This document shows, piece by piece, positions 13,158 through 25,437 of a stretch of DNA of 64,000 bases. The notes below the pieces were generated by a model. It was not told where the DNA came from, searched no databases, and was given only the letters and a program-made list of their open reading frames with translations. The DNA is taken from assembly GCA_016800925.1 (NCBI GenBank), contig JABCPU010000044.1, positions 186,001-250,000 of the forward strand, given 5' to 3'. Made by a program: the position numbers and the translations under genes. The stretch's first letter is position 1. Each line of letters begins with the position of its first letter. The stretch is from Suillus spraguei (taxonomy: Eukaryota > Basidiomycota > Agaricomycetes > Boletales > Suillaceae).

Positions 13158-13865
13158 TGTGAATATGGATGAGAGGTGAAGCAGAAGAACGCGTTGCGCT
13201 TGTGCAATGCTAGATGTGTATGAGGGTCCTGTGGACCTCAGCACCTCAAGCAATCATGGCAAAAACTCTGTGCTGAAAAGGCGTGGTGATCAAGGTGTTC
13301 TAAAAACAGAAATTGATTGATGTAATACCGACTCATAAAGAGTCACTTCTGGCTGTTTGGCTTTGTCTGTCGATGGCTTCTAATCCTAATAGGTGTCAAT
13401 AAACACCTACTTATGTAAATACGGGCCAATTCAAATCATTTAGATGTTCCGCAGACATCGGAATTGAGAACGGCGAATGAGCATACGATGAGGGGAAGAG
13501 GTCTCGATCAAATTAATATTCAACTTGCATCGATTCAAATTTCACCCATGAGGTCATCGTTTGACACATTTCACCAAGACTACTCACACCGTCGGTCGAT
13601 TGAGATCTTTTACATAAGTACTAAGCCAAACTCGAATGTGGCGAACTCAAGATGTGGGACTGCTTATGCCATGCCAACACTACTAGTGGAACTCGACTGC
13701 TGCTATAATTAGCACTGCTCGCCTCACCTTTTAGCATTCCCACTCCCCGTACTTCACATGCACGCACTAAGTATTGATTGTATAGAAAAGTTCATCCTCT
13801 CGTCCATTTGCGGTATGACAGTTGTACAAATTACAATTTATCTAAAGTTCTTGGCATGAAACGTA
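13158..13865. other. intergenic region (GCN2 upstream, reductase downstream)
   Basis: Holds the 5' side of GCN2 and the 3' side of the reductase, both minus strand. No gene, TATA box or repeat stands out. Confidence 0.5.
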
Positions 13866-15356
13866 TCACCATCCTTTCGCTTCGTAGTCTGCCAGCGTGT
13901 CCTTCGCCGTCTCTGCGATAGTTCGGTACTTGATACCCAGGATTCGTGCAGCCTTCGCGGTGTCGTAGTAAACAAGGTGTACCGTGGAGGGATGTTCAGT
14001 ACCAGCACCGGGGTTACCCTTCGGCAGAGCACCTGTTGCGAGTTTCGGTGGCGGCGAGATTGCATTAGCAGCGTCAACTATGAGATATCATGTGAGTGAT
14101 AGAGTAGCGGCACAACGAAGTGCACCTACTGAAGTCCTGCCATTTCCAAAGTCCTGGAGAAGGGTAAGTGCCCGATCATTGCTGGATAGACGAAAATGAC
14201 GTACCTGCACTGACGATGATTCGCTCACCACCTGCAGCTTCCTTCTCGAGCGAGATGGCATGCGCTTCGGCAAGGTCACGCACGTCGATCCAGGTTGAAC
14301 CGACAGAGGCAAGATACTCGTTTGTTGCTCCGCTGGAGCTTGGATGGGCGACATAGTCGTAGAAAAATTTCGAGGATGTGCCCAATCCCGATGGTGTTGT
14401 GGCGTCATTGATAGCGGGCTATCGTGGAACAAGTAAATCTAAATAAGGGAAATCTGACGAGAAGACATACCCCAAAGACCTGTCATTGAGAAATAGGTGA
14501 GTTCGTCCCGGTTAAAATCCCCGACATTGAAAAACTCACATAAGGTGGATTAAGAACAGTGAGATCCCAGCCAACACTGGCTTTGTGGGTGTTCCAGAAC
14601 TCCCAAGCCGCTGTAAGAACATAAGGATCGCCAGTTCGCGATGTGATGTTTGATTACCCGTACCTTTCTCAGCAAGAGTCTTTGAAGCACGATACTTCAT
14701 CATATTAGGCGCTTCGCGACCTTTTTCCTTCACAATTTCCAGACATTGCTCGTTCCAGTCCAGTTCGGAGAAAGTGCGTGGCGTTGGCTGTTCCCGCAGA
14801 ATCGCAGCTCCAGATGAAGTAACCACGATACGCTTGACAGATTGGCTGAAACGATATCAATTAACAGCGCATACATTCACACAACTCCGAAACACCTACC
14901 CATACTTGAGAGCGCTCTTCAGAATTCCAACTGTGCCATTGACTGCGGGAACGATAAGTTCTAAGAACAGGTGAATAAAAACCATAACATTAATTCGTGT
15001 AATGTACCATTCGGGTCGTCCGCGTTCATGTGAAAAGGGGAGGCCGTGTGCTCGATGGCATCAACACCTTTAACTGCTTCATCAAAGGCTCCCTCCTATT
15101 TCAAATACGTGATAGTAAGTTCCCGCGCAGTCACTTTCTTATTTATCCGCACCTTTGTGATATCTTCAACGACGACGACCTCATGCTTATCACCATACGA
15201 GCTGAACATTTGCCTAAGGTGTGCTGCCTTCTCCTCAGACCGGGTTGTTCCACGGACAGAATACCCCTTCTCAAGAAGGGTGCGCACGACCCAAACCGCG
15301 ATATAGCCATTAGCGCCAGAAACGAGAACTTTGCATGGAGGTTGCACAGCTGGCAT
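13866..15356 (-). CDS. NAD(P)-dependent reductase, dihydroflavonol-4-reductase/aldehyde reductase type (extended SDR)
   Basis: An extended short-chain dehydrogenase/reductase with a Rossmann fold, likely cytosolic, reducing an aldehyde or ketone with NADPH; the substrate cannot be told. The first exon (15153-15356) has the dinucleotide-binding motif VSGANGYIAVWVV and RGTTRS, which suggests NADP preference. Exon 2 (15008-15095) carries DAIEHTASPFH. Later exons carry VKRIVVTSSGAAI (catalytic Ser region), then MMKYRASKTLAE, which supplies the YxxxK active site, then NPPYVFG and TWIDVRDLAEAH. The C-terminus ends EAKGW with TGA at 13866. The length, about 340 residues, is normal for yeast Gre2-like and plant DFR-like enzymes. 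Six or so introns of about 50 bp. No damage seen. Confidence 0.88.
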
Positions 15357-16650
15357 GATGAAAGTGTTTGGGGTAAGAGGAAAAGATAAGCTTGCTTATA
15401 GTTATACCTGCATTATCAGGCTTATTAATATATGGCGGAAATCGAGTCCCCGGATATCCTTGTTATACGTGTGACGTTTGATCAAAGTTCTGGTTGGGGA
15501 TATCGATGGTTTTCGGCTGCCGCGGCCCGCACTATGGGTGTACGCATGACTCGGAGTGATGTACAGTCTCTCAGGCTATCACTATAATCAGCACGTCTCA
15601 CTGTATCAGAATCGATAGCTTACCTAGGCTGGAATCGTCCGAGGCAGGACGCAGAACAGTGGCATGACCGTGACGTGCTACTGTGACGAATTTCAATTTA
15701 TTATGTAATAGACGTGCTTCGACTCGGTGCCAAGATCTACCGGTCCTTGTCCTGCCCTCATGAAAATCACTGTGTTCTGACTTGGTTAACATTTTTAAAG
15801 GCACGCGACGCATCCAGAATTGTTTATTTATGCTTGGACTTGCGTCTCGCTCTAGCATCTAACTGGCTCAGCCTGTATAGCTCATTCACTGCAAGGGCCC
15901 CATGCGCTATAGATTGAACCAATTTCGGGCCTGCCTGTCCATCAAGCACTTCTTCTGCGGCGATAGTGACGCTCCTTGTGTCATTCAAAAAGTCCGCCCC
16001 TAGAGTTGTTCTGCCCGCACTCCAAGCAGATTCTTTCATCTTCACAAGCAGCTCCGACGTAAATGGCATCTCCACAGCCCACTTATTTTCCGTCACCTGC
16101 TGATCACTGATTTTTCTCCGCGGTTCTCAACAGCGACTTTAGAAATTTCATTTGCTGTCTACCGTACCCAGCAGAGTGATGCCTGTCCGATAGGAACAGG
16201 AACGAATGAGAAGAGGAATCCGACAAGAACTATACAATATCTCGAATACAGTGAATGAACACTCCCGCTTTGCAGAGTACCCACTTCTTACATCGCAGCT
16301 TCATTATAGCGCCATTTTAAACTATTGGCCAGTACTGTGTCGTTTATGAAAGTTCAGCAAGATATCCGTTCTTGCTTTGATCGATCGCAGTAAGTACTTA
16401 TTATCGTGCAAAGCCAAGCAGAAAAGTAAATTTAATACGGTGGCCTTTGAATGAATGAACCCTCAGGAGGTCATGAATCTTCACAACAGTTTGGCGCGAG
16501 ATGATAGTGCTGACGGAGAATGAAGTGCCTACTTGATAGGTGTATTTTAGAGGATATGGTGTATCTACTATGCAACTACACGGCGACAACGCAAGTTTGA
16601 TGATCAAAGCGCAAACCAATATCCTGGGTCCTTGACCTTAAAAAATACAG
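15357..16650 (-). other. intergenic region with an orphan coding-like fragment
   Basis: Lies between the reductase start and the 3' end of the HET-protein gene. A minus-strand open stretch at 15824-16096 has protein-like composition (first ATG at 16069; includes the segment SVTIAAEEVLDGQAG), but its upstream end is only a possible splice acceptor and no family is recognised. It could be a last exon or a relic. Nothing else is seen. Confidence 0.3.
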
Positions 16651-19600
16651 CTAGAGTATTTCTACGGTATCTATATGCATGTTATCGACAGAAGTAAGGT
16701 CTTTGACTTGTGCAACAATGTTATAGTCCGGCGCGATCCTCTTGTATTCTCCGATACGCTGCTGAGCTAGTAAAAATGCGTTGAAAGGCTGTCCGAGGTG
16801 GACCATCAACCGCAATACCTGAAGGTCAGGCTCCTCTTCAACAGGCGAACCGCCAGGAAACTTGTCAGAGTCGTCTATCTGTGAATCCCCAATCAGGGAC
16901 CCGGACTCAGTCCAATCCCCTATACTCTCCATATCGTCTGTAAAGCCAGGCTGCTCCGCAAAGTCAGGTATTCCGAGGAGATGTCGATCCCATGGACGGA
17001 CAAGTAAGAATGTCTGCTGAATGGGCTTTGCTTGTGAAAATTGAACTAGGGTCTCTTCGGTGGTAATCAGGAGATCGTGAAGCCCGTCTGCCTTGATTCT
17101 ATACATGATGGGAGTCTCCTGTGCTGAACTGCGCCTCCGTCTGACCTCTGTGACACAGAATGAAATGCAAGGCAGATGAAGTCTGCAGTTTGCGAACCGA
17201 GGAGCTCTCAGCTGTTTAAGCTGCTCATAAAATGTCAATGCTAGAGTCATGGCCATGGTTTGTCGCAGCGAAGAGACTTGTGTGTGAATATCATCTTCAG
17301 ATAACGATGGAAGGGTCCATGGAGGGGCGGTATAAGACGTGATATGGGCCGGAAGACAACTATTGAACTTGGAAGGTTGTCCGATCCAGTCAAGAACAGT
17401 GATGTCGCCTGATTGAGCAACGATTTCCTGCAAGAGCCGCCCGAGTGCACGTTGCTTCCTCTCGCCATAAATGACAGGTAGGGTGATGCCAAATATGCCA
17501 AATAATGAGTAAGCAATATCTTCCTGCACAGTGGTGATGCGCTTCGATGCCCACTGCAGTTTCTCTCGGGCATCCCTCATACTTGGACGAAAGGTCACCA
17601 GGGCCCGCACATCTATGCCCGTTGCATGCTCCAACTCCCTCATAATTGCGGGGGATTCTTTGTGGTTGGGAGAGCGATCGCCGAGATATAATGTCCAATC
17701 TTTCTGATAAAATATAACAACTTTCGGAGCGACGAATTCTTGAAATGTCCATCCGCGCTCGTTCCAAACACTTCTCGCCAGTGCACCAGGCCGAGATGAA
17801 GGAGGGACATCGCAGAGGTAGACGATGGTAAGGGCTGAGTGGCGGTACCAGACGAACATGGAGTTGACCGATTCCTGAACCTCGGTGTTGCTCCTCTTAT
17901 CGATGCAGCATGTGTCCATCCACGCCCATCGATACCCAGCATCACGAGCGACTTTGCAGAACGACTGTAGTTTTGCGATGCCACCTAGTCCATTCAACTC
18001 GTACACAACTTTGTCTTGGATGTCGTGCAGCAGCACCTCCGTTTCTTCCCACCTGTGTGATAGCAGGACGCAGCGGAAGAACATCGCCACTACGTCTTTG
18101 ATGCGCTCCGTTCGGAGGTCTGAATGCTTTGTTGTGAACGACAAAAGCTTCTTGTACTCTGCACTCGTTTTGAAGGTGCTTATCTGTACCGCTCGATCGC
18201 ACAAAACACCCAGGGAGGTATTGAGAATACGTAGTGGTGCATATTCGAGTTCCATCCAAATAGCTCTTTGAATAGCGTCTTCCGCTTGAGATGGACGGAC
18301 ATACTGCTGACGCAGATCTGCAGAACGAGATAGGCATTTCGAGATGATGGAGTATTCCATCGCTTACTTCGTATGTGCGCTTCGGGAGCGTGATCTAAAT
18401 TGGACAACATGATTATGAAGGCGTCGATGGCTTCATCGTAACGCTGCAAGCCACGCAACGCTGCATGCGTCAACTGGTATCCAACATGAGACGAAGGATT
18501 GACTTCGATGACCTGTGTATCGCCGAAGTCAATATGGACTAAGAAAACACGGAAGTCACCACACCTTTTGCGCGTCCAGGAACGCACCCTCCCATAGCAT
18601 TTTGCTTGATTTTGCCTTGCTGCGGTTCGCAAAGACGACATCGGATGTATAACCAAGGTCAATCACTGCTGAGTAGAGGTCAATAGCCCTGTCATAATTG
18701 TTTGCAGCGAGAGCAGCGTTTCCGTTAGTAAGCAAGAGAGCACTGCATTCTTCGGTGAAAACTGAGTGAAATACGAGTGAGGATTGTAGCCCGTGTGAGA
18801 TTACAAACTCCAGACTTGCCCTTGGACCAGTCAAGGCAGTTGGCCTTTGTGATATCATCATTCGTATCCATCATGTATCGGTACGATATCACGGCATCTT
18901 GAAGTCTTCCTGCCCGAAGGAATGCATCACACCGTTTCTGGTGTGCAGTGAACCACAAAGATTTGAGATCCCAGCCGAAGAGCTGGAGAAGGGACTCAGA
19001 TATGAAAAGCATTATGCATGTGTATTAACATACCACCACCAAGTCCTCGTATATATCATGAATATCCGATTTCGATGATAAGGTGCTGGAATTGACAGCG
19101 ATATTGAAATGCTCAGCAGCTTCATCGTGACATGCGCCATCCAAGGCCTTGATTCCGAGTTGAACATGTAGATATGCCTAGCATAGAAGTTGCAAATTTT
19201 ATTATTAATGACCCAGCGTTGCTGCATGATACCCACTTCCACAATATGACATGCGTGTGTGTCGGCCTTCGGACAACCGGTAGTGAGTTCTTTGAGGAGC
19301 AGGATTGCCTCGTCATGCTGATCTGCACTGAAAAGAGCAATGACCTGAAACACGGAATGAAGTAGATAGTATGCAAGGCAGCTGTCACATACCTTGATTA
19401 AGAGCAGAAAATGAGTAGTTTGCGAATTTTGGTTGGCATACATTGATGCAACGTCAAATGCCGCCCTTGCGTCCGGAATGTGACCCTTTCCACAGAGAGC
19501 GATTCCCTTGGAGATATAGCCTGTCAGTGAGGGCTGAATACTGATGGACTATGTCAACATGAAGTTAGCCTTTCATAAGGGGACTATGATCGGCCAGTGA

Positions 19601-20917
19601 ATCTCACGTTGACTGCATCCTGAAGGGCGCGATCCCAATTCTGTGTTCTGGCCATAACAAATGAGCGATGGGAGTGGGCAGTATGGTTGTTGGGATCGGC
19701 GTTGATGTCTTTGGTGAGTAGCTCCTCAGCGGTAGACAAGTCTCCAACTATGCATGCAATACGGGCTGTCGTGATGGCTAGGATCTGCACGAAACATGAT
19801 CAATTTGTGGGATATAAGTCAAGGACGGAAGCATGCCTTTGAGCGCTGAGCATAGGAAGTATGGTTGTTCACATCGGTGTTGATATCTTCCGTAAGTAGT
19901 TCGGCGGTAGACAAGTCTCCATCTATACATGCAATGGGGGCTGTCGTGATGGCTAGGATCTGCACGAAATATGTTCAAGTTGTGGTCTATGAGTAGTCAA
20001 GGACGAAAACGTGCCTTTGAATTGATATCACTGGGTGCTGGCCACTCCGAGATCATCTTATCTCCACCTCCACTGAGAATATATTTGCCGTCCACGGAGA
20101 AAGTGACGCATGTTGCCTCAGATGAGTGCTTAAAGGTGGCAACAGTTCGTCGATCTGAGAGCTGCCAGAGACGGACATAATTGCTATCAGATACAGAGGC
20201 AACAAGGGTGCCAGCAGGATTAACGGCGATGGCATTGATATATTCAGAGTGGCCCTTCCAAGAATTACCAACCTGCTGCCAGGTGGATGTATCCCATTCG
20301 CGTATGGTAGGATCGGAATTGCCACCGCCTGTGAGAAGGCGTGTGCCATTGGGCGTCCATGCGAGTGAAGTGTTCCATTCTTTACTCGCCTTGAAAGATG
20401 CGACGCGTTTTCTTGTGCCTGAATTATAAATTTGAATATTGTCATTTGTTGCGATGGCAAGAAGTTTTCCGGACGGCGAATACCGTGTGCAGTGGGCAAC
20501 ACTACCCCATCCAATTGGATCTCCTTCTTGCTGCCAGGTTTTGGTGTTCCACAGTTTCGTTGTCCTGTCCCATGAACTACTGGCTAACATTGTTCCATCA
20601 GGTGAAAAGTCCAGTGAGTGGATCCACTTGGAGTGGGCAATGATGGGTTGGGTGAGTGATTCGACAGTTTCTCCGTGCCAGACGATGACCTCTCCGCCAA
20701 GATCACCGCTTGCTATCATTTGCCCATCTCGTGATACTGCCAATCTCGACACTGCAGTGCTATGCCCCTCTATCTTCTTCAACACAAGACCTGTCTTTAA
20801 GTCCCACAGACGAAGCGTCTTGTCGTTCGAGGCTGTAACCATTCGCCGTTTATCGGGGAAAACTGCGACTGCCCTTACCCGGCCTTCATGACCTTTGAAC
20901 TCTCGCAGGGGTGACAT
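16651..20917 (-). CDS. WD40-TPR-HET protein (heterokaryon-incompatibility domain at C-terminus)
   Basis: Likely non-self-recognition or cell-death regulator. The N-terminal exon (20015-20917) encodes seven WD40 blades (for example DKTLRLWDL, ILSGGGDKMISEW). TPR-like repeats follow in exons 19837-19959, 19608-19784, 19393-19548, 19237-19344, 19034-19177, 18820-18982, 18565-18761 and 18368-18512 (for example HDEAILLLKEL, NYDRAIDLYSAVIDL, RYDEAIDAF). The last exon (16651-18317) carries the HET domain with CVLLSHRWEE, WAWMDTCCIDKRS, SALTIVYLCDV and NERGWTFQEF. All phases agree: 3,783 nt, 1,260 residues. Known HET proteins such as HET-E and HET-D of Podospora have HET first, a NACHT NTPase in the middle and WD40 last. 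Here the order is reversed and no NTPase is present. Exons 19837-19959 and 19608-19784 are a tandem duplication. Three introns appear to use GC donors. Role in incompatibility is inference. Confidence 0.9.
19665..20014 (-). repeat. tandem duplication of an intron plus TPR exon
   Basis: Two direct copies of about 178 bp. Each runs from just after TCAAAG, through an intron containing CGTCCTTGACT and ending TTTCGTGCAG, into an exon starting ATCCTAGCCATCACGACAGC. The upstream copy's exon is 123 nt (41 codons), the downstream one 177 nt; both are phase 0, so either can be skipped without frameshift. Confidence 0.85.
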
Positions 20918-22656
20918 TTTACTGGACGTTGATGGCGTTAGGCGCGGTTGAGGTGGGCTTTTAAGGGATTCTGTGTGTTTTCTCTAAGCTACTTCATTAC
21001 ATTTCCACAGACGCCCAGGCACGAACCCTATACGCCTCTATCACTGTTATAGCAAGAATGTAGCAGAATGTACCCTATCAATGCCACACCCGCCGTCCTG
21101 GGCACTGTATCTCCCCAGTACTTCTGCAATGCATACAAGAATGTATTCCATCCCATCCATTCAAACAAGTCGGTGCTTCCCAGCACTCGAATCTGACTAT
21201 ATGTCCTACATCGGCATGACTCCATAAATATCGTCTTTTTTCAGGTATGTCTCTCTTCGAACGCATCCATTTAGCTTACTGCAATATCACCCATCCATCT
21301 TGTCGACTTATGTTCTGCGTGTTCCGCAAGCAGCCAATTTTTTATATTCTTGCATCTCAAACTCGTCATTAATTCTGTCACGGAGGAGTACTTCGCTTCC
21401 AGCGCTTTGCTCCCTGCATTGAGTCTAGCCCACTCCCAGTTTGCTCCCGGTCAAACTAATCTTAGTTCATTCGCCAATCGCACCAATCGCCTCCCAAGTC
21501 TATCATCATTGAAATTCGTCACTACGCAACTTCTGGAGCGAAATGGTCGCTAATCTCCGGTGAGCCTTCACTGCAGATGCTACCGAGCCATCATAGGTGT
21601 CTGGGAATGCCATCTACCATTGAATAAATAGTCCCTATACCCGGACTACCGAGAAACCAAGTGAGATTGACACCAGTTGTTTTACCAAAGCTCTCGTCGC
21701 TATCAGGCCACACCTGGTCAATTTTTAGTTACTTATGATTATTCTTGCTCATTGCCATGTGCTGTCTCCTTCGTGAACGACAATTGGTGCATACTAATGA
21801 AGACACGATAGATGGTCTACCTGTAGAATGACGGAGCCACGCCTGAGGGTCTCATTGCCCGCATCCACATTCTGTCTACGGCTTTGTTCTAGCAATATTT
21901 TGACGAGGCTACTTGTAGCCCCAAGTTCTTGAGCTGTTCGGTATGTTACACTAGAGAAACTCTTCAAGCCCACTCGTACGATCGTGATCTTGAACAAACA
22001 CATCTCCCAAAACCAAATTCTCCATGGCTAAACAGTGGAAAGGTACGTCTTTTCCAAGACACAAAAGGTATGGCTTCACCGTGCTTGTCAATGAAAGGCT
22101 GGCTCAGAGTTGCTTATTGCTAAACCAAGTGCAATGAACAATGTAGTTCTGATAGACACATGTGTACTACAGATATGCGGTCCGTCGTTGTAGTACCTGG
22201 GAAGGCTCCTGGTATACATGGATCAAATTTACGTCTCCTTAGGCCAGCCATCGGGGACTGAGATGTAGCTGAGGTATAGTGGCTTCGAGTCGAAGTTTGA
22301 CTTTTCGATGGAACTTTAATGTTGTCAGTCTGTTGGGCTGGTCAAATCTGGGTTGCAGCTCAGCTTACTCACAGCTGCATTACGGTGTTCTGCGATTGCC
22401 CTCCATTCCAGGCGAAGTGTTGAGCACGGTCGAGGTAAACTGACAACCTCATCTAACTGCTCCCCAAGATTGCTGACTCGGAACGCTCGCTCAACTTGGA
22501 GATGGGTGGTATGTGATTTTATTTTTTCACTAATTGTACACTGCTCTCAGTTTTCCGACAGTTTTTGTCTACGTATATTGCTGATGCGGCTGTGAAACAA
22601 TTGCACCGTCTGGACTGCGAGAGAATGTGCTAGTGATTGAGCGGTTATGGTTCGTC
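20918..22656. other. intergenic region, no supported gene
   Basis: About 1.7 kb between the HET-protein start and the MITE. Short open frames on both strands show no motif, no consistent splice sites and no family likeness. The first few hundred bases should hold the HET gene promoter, but no TATA box is evident. Confidence 0.5.
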
Positions 22657-23072
22657 CATCAGGAAATCATGAGTTTACCTATTCCTTACTTATTTCAAAC
22701 TTTTCCCACTTATTCCAAATGGATCTACTTATTTCTCTTAAATTACCACCTGGTCCCAACTGAACTATCAGGATCTGTTAGCCATCATTATAAATGTGTG
22801 CTATAAAATTATTGGACTCTTAATTTGCAAAATAGTACCTCAAGAGAATATTTGAGAAATAAAATCATCAGCATTAATGTGTCACTCGAGCTTCATACTA
22901 GTCACTAATTGTTGGTCTTATGCAATGAAACTTGTCTCTCAGGCCCAACAAACATATTGGAATACTCAATTTTGAAGCAGTTGTCAAATTTCAGAAAAAA
23001 AGTAGGTCCATTTGAAATAAGTGGGAAAAGTTTGAAATAAGTAAGGAATAAGTAAACTCATGATTTCCTGAT
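22657..23072. mobile_element. MITE-like element with long terminal inverted repeats
   Basis: The left arm (22657 to about 22742, beginning CATCAGGAAATCATGAGTTT) is repeated in inverse orientation at about 22990-23072, over roughly 80 bp with few mismatches, ending ATGATTTCCTGATG. The 250-bp centre is AT-rich and non-coding. Size (416 bp), inverted ends and no ORF fit a miniature inverted-repeat transposable element. The flanks share CGTC at a short offset (22653-22656 and 23076-23079), so a target duplication is not certain. Confidence 0.75.
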
Positions 23073-23429
23073 GTCCGTCTTTATTGATTCCATTGAGATT
23101 ACACACCCGTCTTTTTGGCAAGGAAAAGCGTATTCGCAAATCAAAGGCATCGTATACGAAAGTTCGCACCATCCTGAGGGGTCACGCATTGCTCGAAAGT
23201 CCTTTGTGTAACTCCAACATAATGCGATGATGATTTCTTTAGTGGCAAGCCATCATGACCAACGTTCTCATTCACTCGCTCACTCTCTTTTTCCACTAAG
23301 CGCATGCAGGTTGTCGGCCTTCACATATACGGGATATATTATCCCAAGTTATTCGTTTCTTTTCATTGATCTGATCTTATATGGTTGATCTCAATCATTT
23401 GAAGACGCTGTCGACAATATTTCAGGACA

Positions 23430-25437
23430 TGCAGCAGCAACAGAAAAACAACTCTGCATTTCGACGACTACAGATCCGATCTCTTCAATGTCTCAAATGG
23501 TGTTGACCAAGGATGTCCCTTGTCGGTTATAGGATTTTTATTCTACAATTCCCCTGTATTACGAGTAGCTAACACTGACCCGAAACGAGGAGAGCTGAGT
23601 CTAGGTTTTATAGACGACATCGCACTGGCAGCGCGAGGTAAAGATTACGACGAAGCAAATGGAAAGCTTAAGAATATGATGGAGAAACAAGGGGGCGCGC
23701 TGGATTGGAGCAGAGAACACAACGCTGACTTCGAACTAGATAAGACGGCCCTCCTTTGCGTCTCAAGGAAACGAATCACCGACCCCAACCAGAGGAACAA
23801 GACTCTTCCAGTTCCCCGCCCATCCGTCTCCATCCGCAACCACGTTATCGAACCCTCCAAATCCCACAAATTTTTGGGAGTTATAGTAGACGACGAACTC
23901 ACCTTCAAGGAACACACCACGTATGCGCTGGCAAAGGGAACACGATATGTAATGGCATGCCAAAGAATGACACGAGCAGCAAAGGGAGTCCATGGACGAC
24001 TGTTGAAGAAACTGTATGAAGGTGTAGTGATTCCTAAGATGCTCTATGCCGCCGATGTATGGTGTTCAGGACTGATTGCGAAAGGAAGAGGGAAGAAAAA
24101 TGCAGGAAGAGGAGCACGAGGCTTCGCCTCGAAGATGGAACGAGTACAAAGAATGGCAACGACGATGATCACGGGTGGGATGAGAACCACCGCCACAGAT
24201 GTCCTTGATGCGCACGCTAACATACTCCCCTTCCAACAGTTATTGCGCAAAGTATGCCACAGAGCTACTCTACGCATGGTAACACTAGACAAGACCCACC
24301 CCCTCCACAAGGGCATCCGCGCAGCGTACAACTCATGTACCAGAAGGAACTTCGAAAGTTGCAAAAGACACCCGTCACCATTACACCGACTCCTCAATGA
24401 ATTCGGCCTCAACCCACACGTTATTGAAACCATTGACCCGACACGCCACTACCCCAAATGGTCCTCCGATGCCAGCACGGAGACAGCAGGAGACATAATC
24501 ACGGCAGTAAGACAAGACGCAGAGGTGGAAGAAGATTTGAGAGTATATTCAGATGGCTCGGCCATAGACGGTGGAGTAGGAGGAGCGGCAGTCTTGATGA
24601 GAAACGGAGAGATGGTGAAGGAGAGACGGTTCCACCTGGGAGATGACCAGGAGCACACGGTCTATGAGGGAGAGCTAATAGGGATGATACTGGCAGTAGA
24701 GTTGCTGAGGGAAGAAGGGGGGAAAGGAACCATGTCCCTGGGCGTCGACAACCAGGCAGCCATCCACGCCACCAAGGCTTTTGCCTCCAAGCCGGGGCAC
24801 TACCTCATGGACAAGTTCCATGACGATTTGCGCAGACTCATCCCAGCACATGACACCCGCAAACTAATGATACGGTGGACGCCTGGCCACAAGGGAATCC
24901 CTGGCAATGAAGCAGCTGATGAACAGGCGAAGAGAGCGGCCAGAGGAGAGAGCAGCGCACCTAAGGATCTCCCAAAGTCCCTCCTTGTAACCAGAAACAA
25001 CGCTAAACTCACCCTCCCAATCAGCAAGTTGGCGCTGAAGCAGAAATTCAGAGGAGAGATCAAAGCCGAAGCAGCAACCATCATGAGAGACTCACCACGC
25101 TATCAATGCCTCCACAAAATAGACGAAACCGCCCCATCGAAACATTTCTCCATCCTAGTGGAAAAGCTCCCACGGCGACATTCCTCCTTGCTCTTCCAAC
25201 TCCGAACAGGGCACGCACCCTTGAACAAACACCTACACCGGATAACGAAAGTCCCCAGTCCCATTTGCCAGCAATGTCATAGCCGAGAAGAAACAGTACA
25301 TCACTTCTTACTTGCTTGCCCAACGTACACCACACAATGTCTATCCCTCCAGAACGAGATAGGCCCCCAAGCTAGCCACCTCAAGAACTTGCTGAACAAC
25401 CAGAAATGCGTCAAGCCCCTACTACGCTACATAGCTA
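23430..25437 (+). pseudogene. LINE (non-LTR retrotransposon) pol fragment: RT C-terminal half, RNase H, zinc knuckle
   Basis: A 5'-truncated non-LTR retrotransposon ORF2. The frame is open from before 23500, where NGVDQGCPLSVIGF is the RT palm motif, to GFIDDIALAARG at about 23610, whose FIDD replaces the usual F/YxDD. RT thumb sequence follows. A type I RNase H domain (about 24,530-24,960) contains YSDGSA, ELIGMILAVELL, LGVDNQAA and WTPGHKGIPGNEAADEQAK, so all catalytic carboxylates are present. The C-terminal C-x2-C...H...C knuckle is CQQCHSREETVHHFLLAC. The endonuclease and N-terminal RT are missing. The reading frame runs without stop for over 650 codons and then passes into the GGTTCGG-rich end of a hAT element near 25437. 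Similar to fungal Tad-like LINEs; clade not settled. Confidence 0.9.

Noticed and set aside
17885..18271. 128-codon open frame on the plus strand
   Set aside because: Lies opposite the HET-domain exon, whose motifs and phases are certain; it is an antisense shadow.
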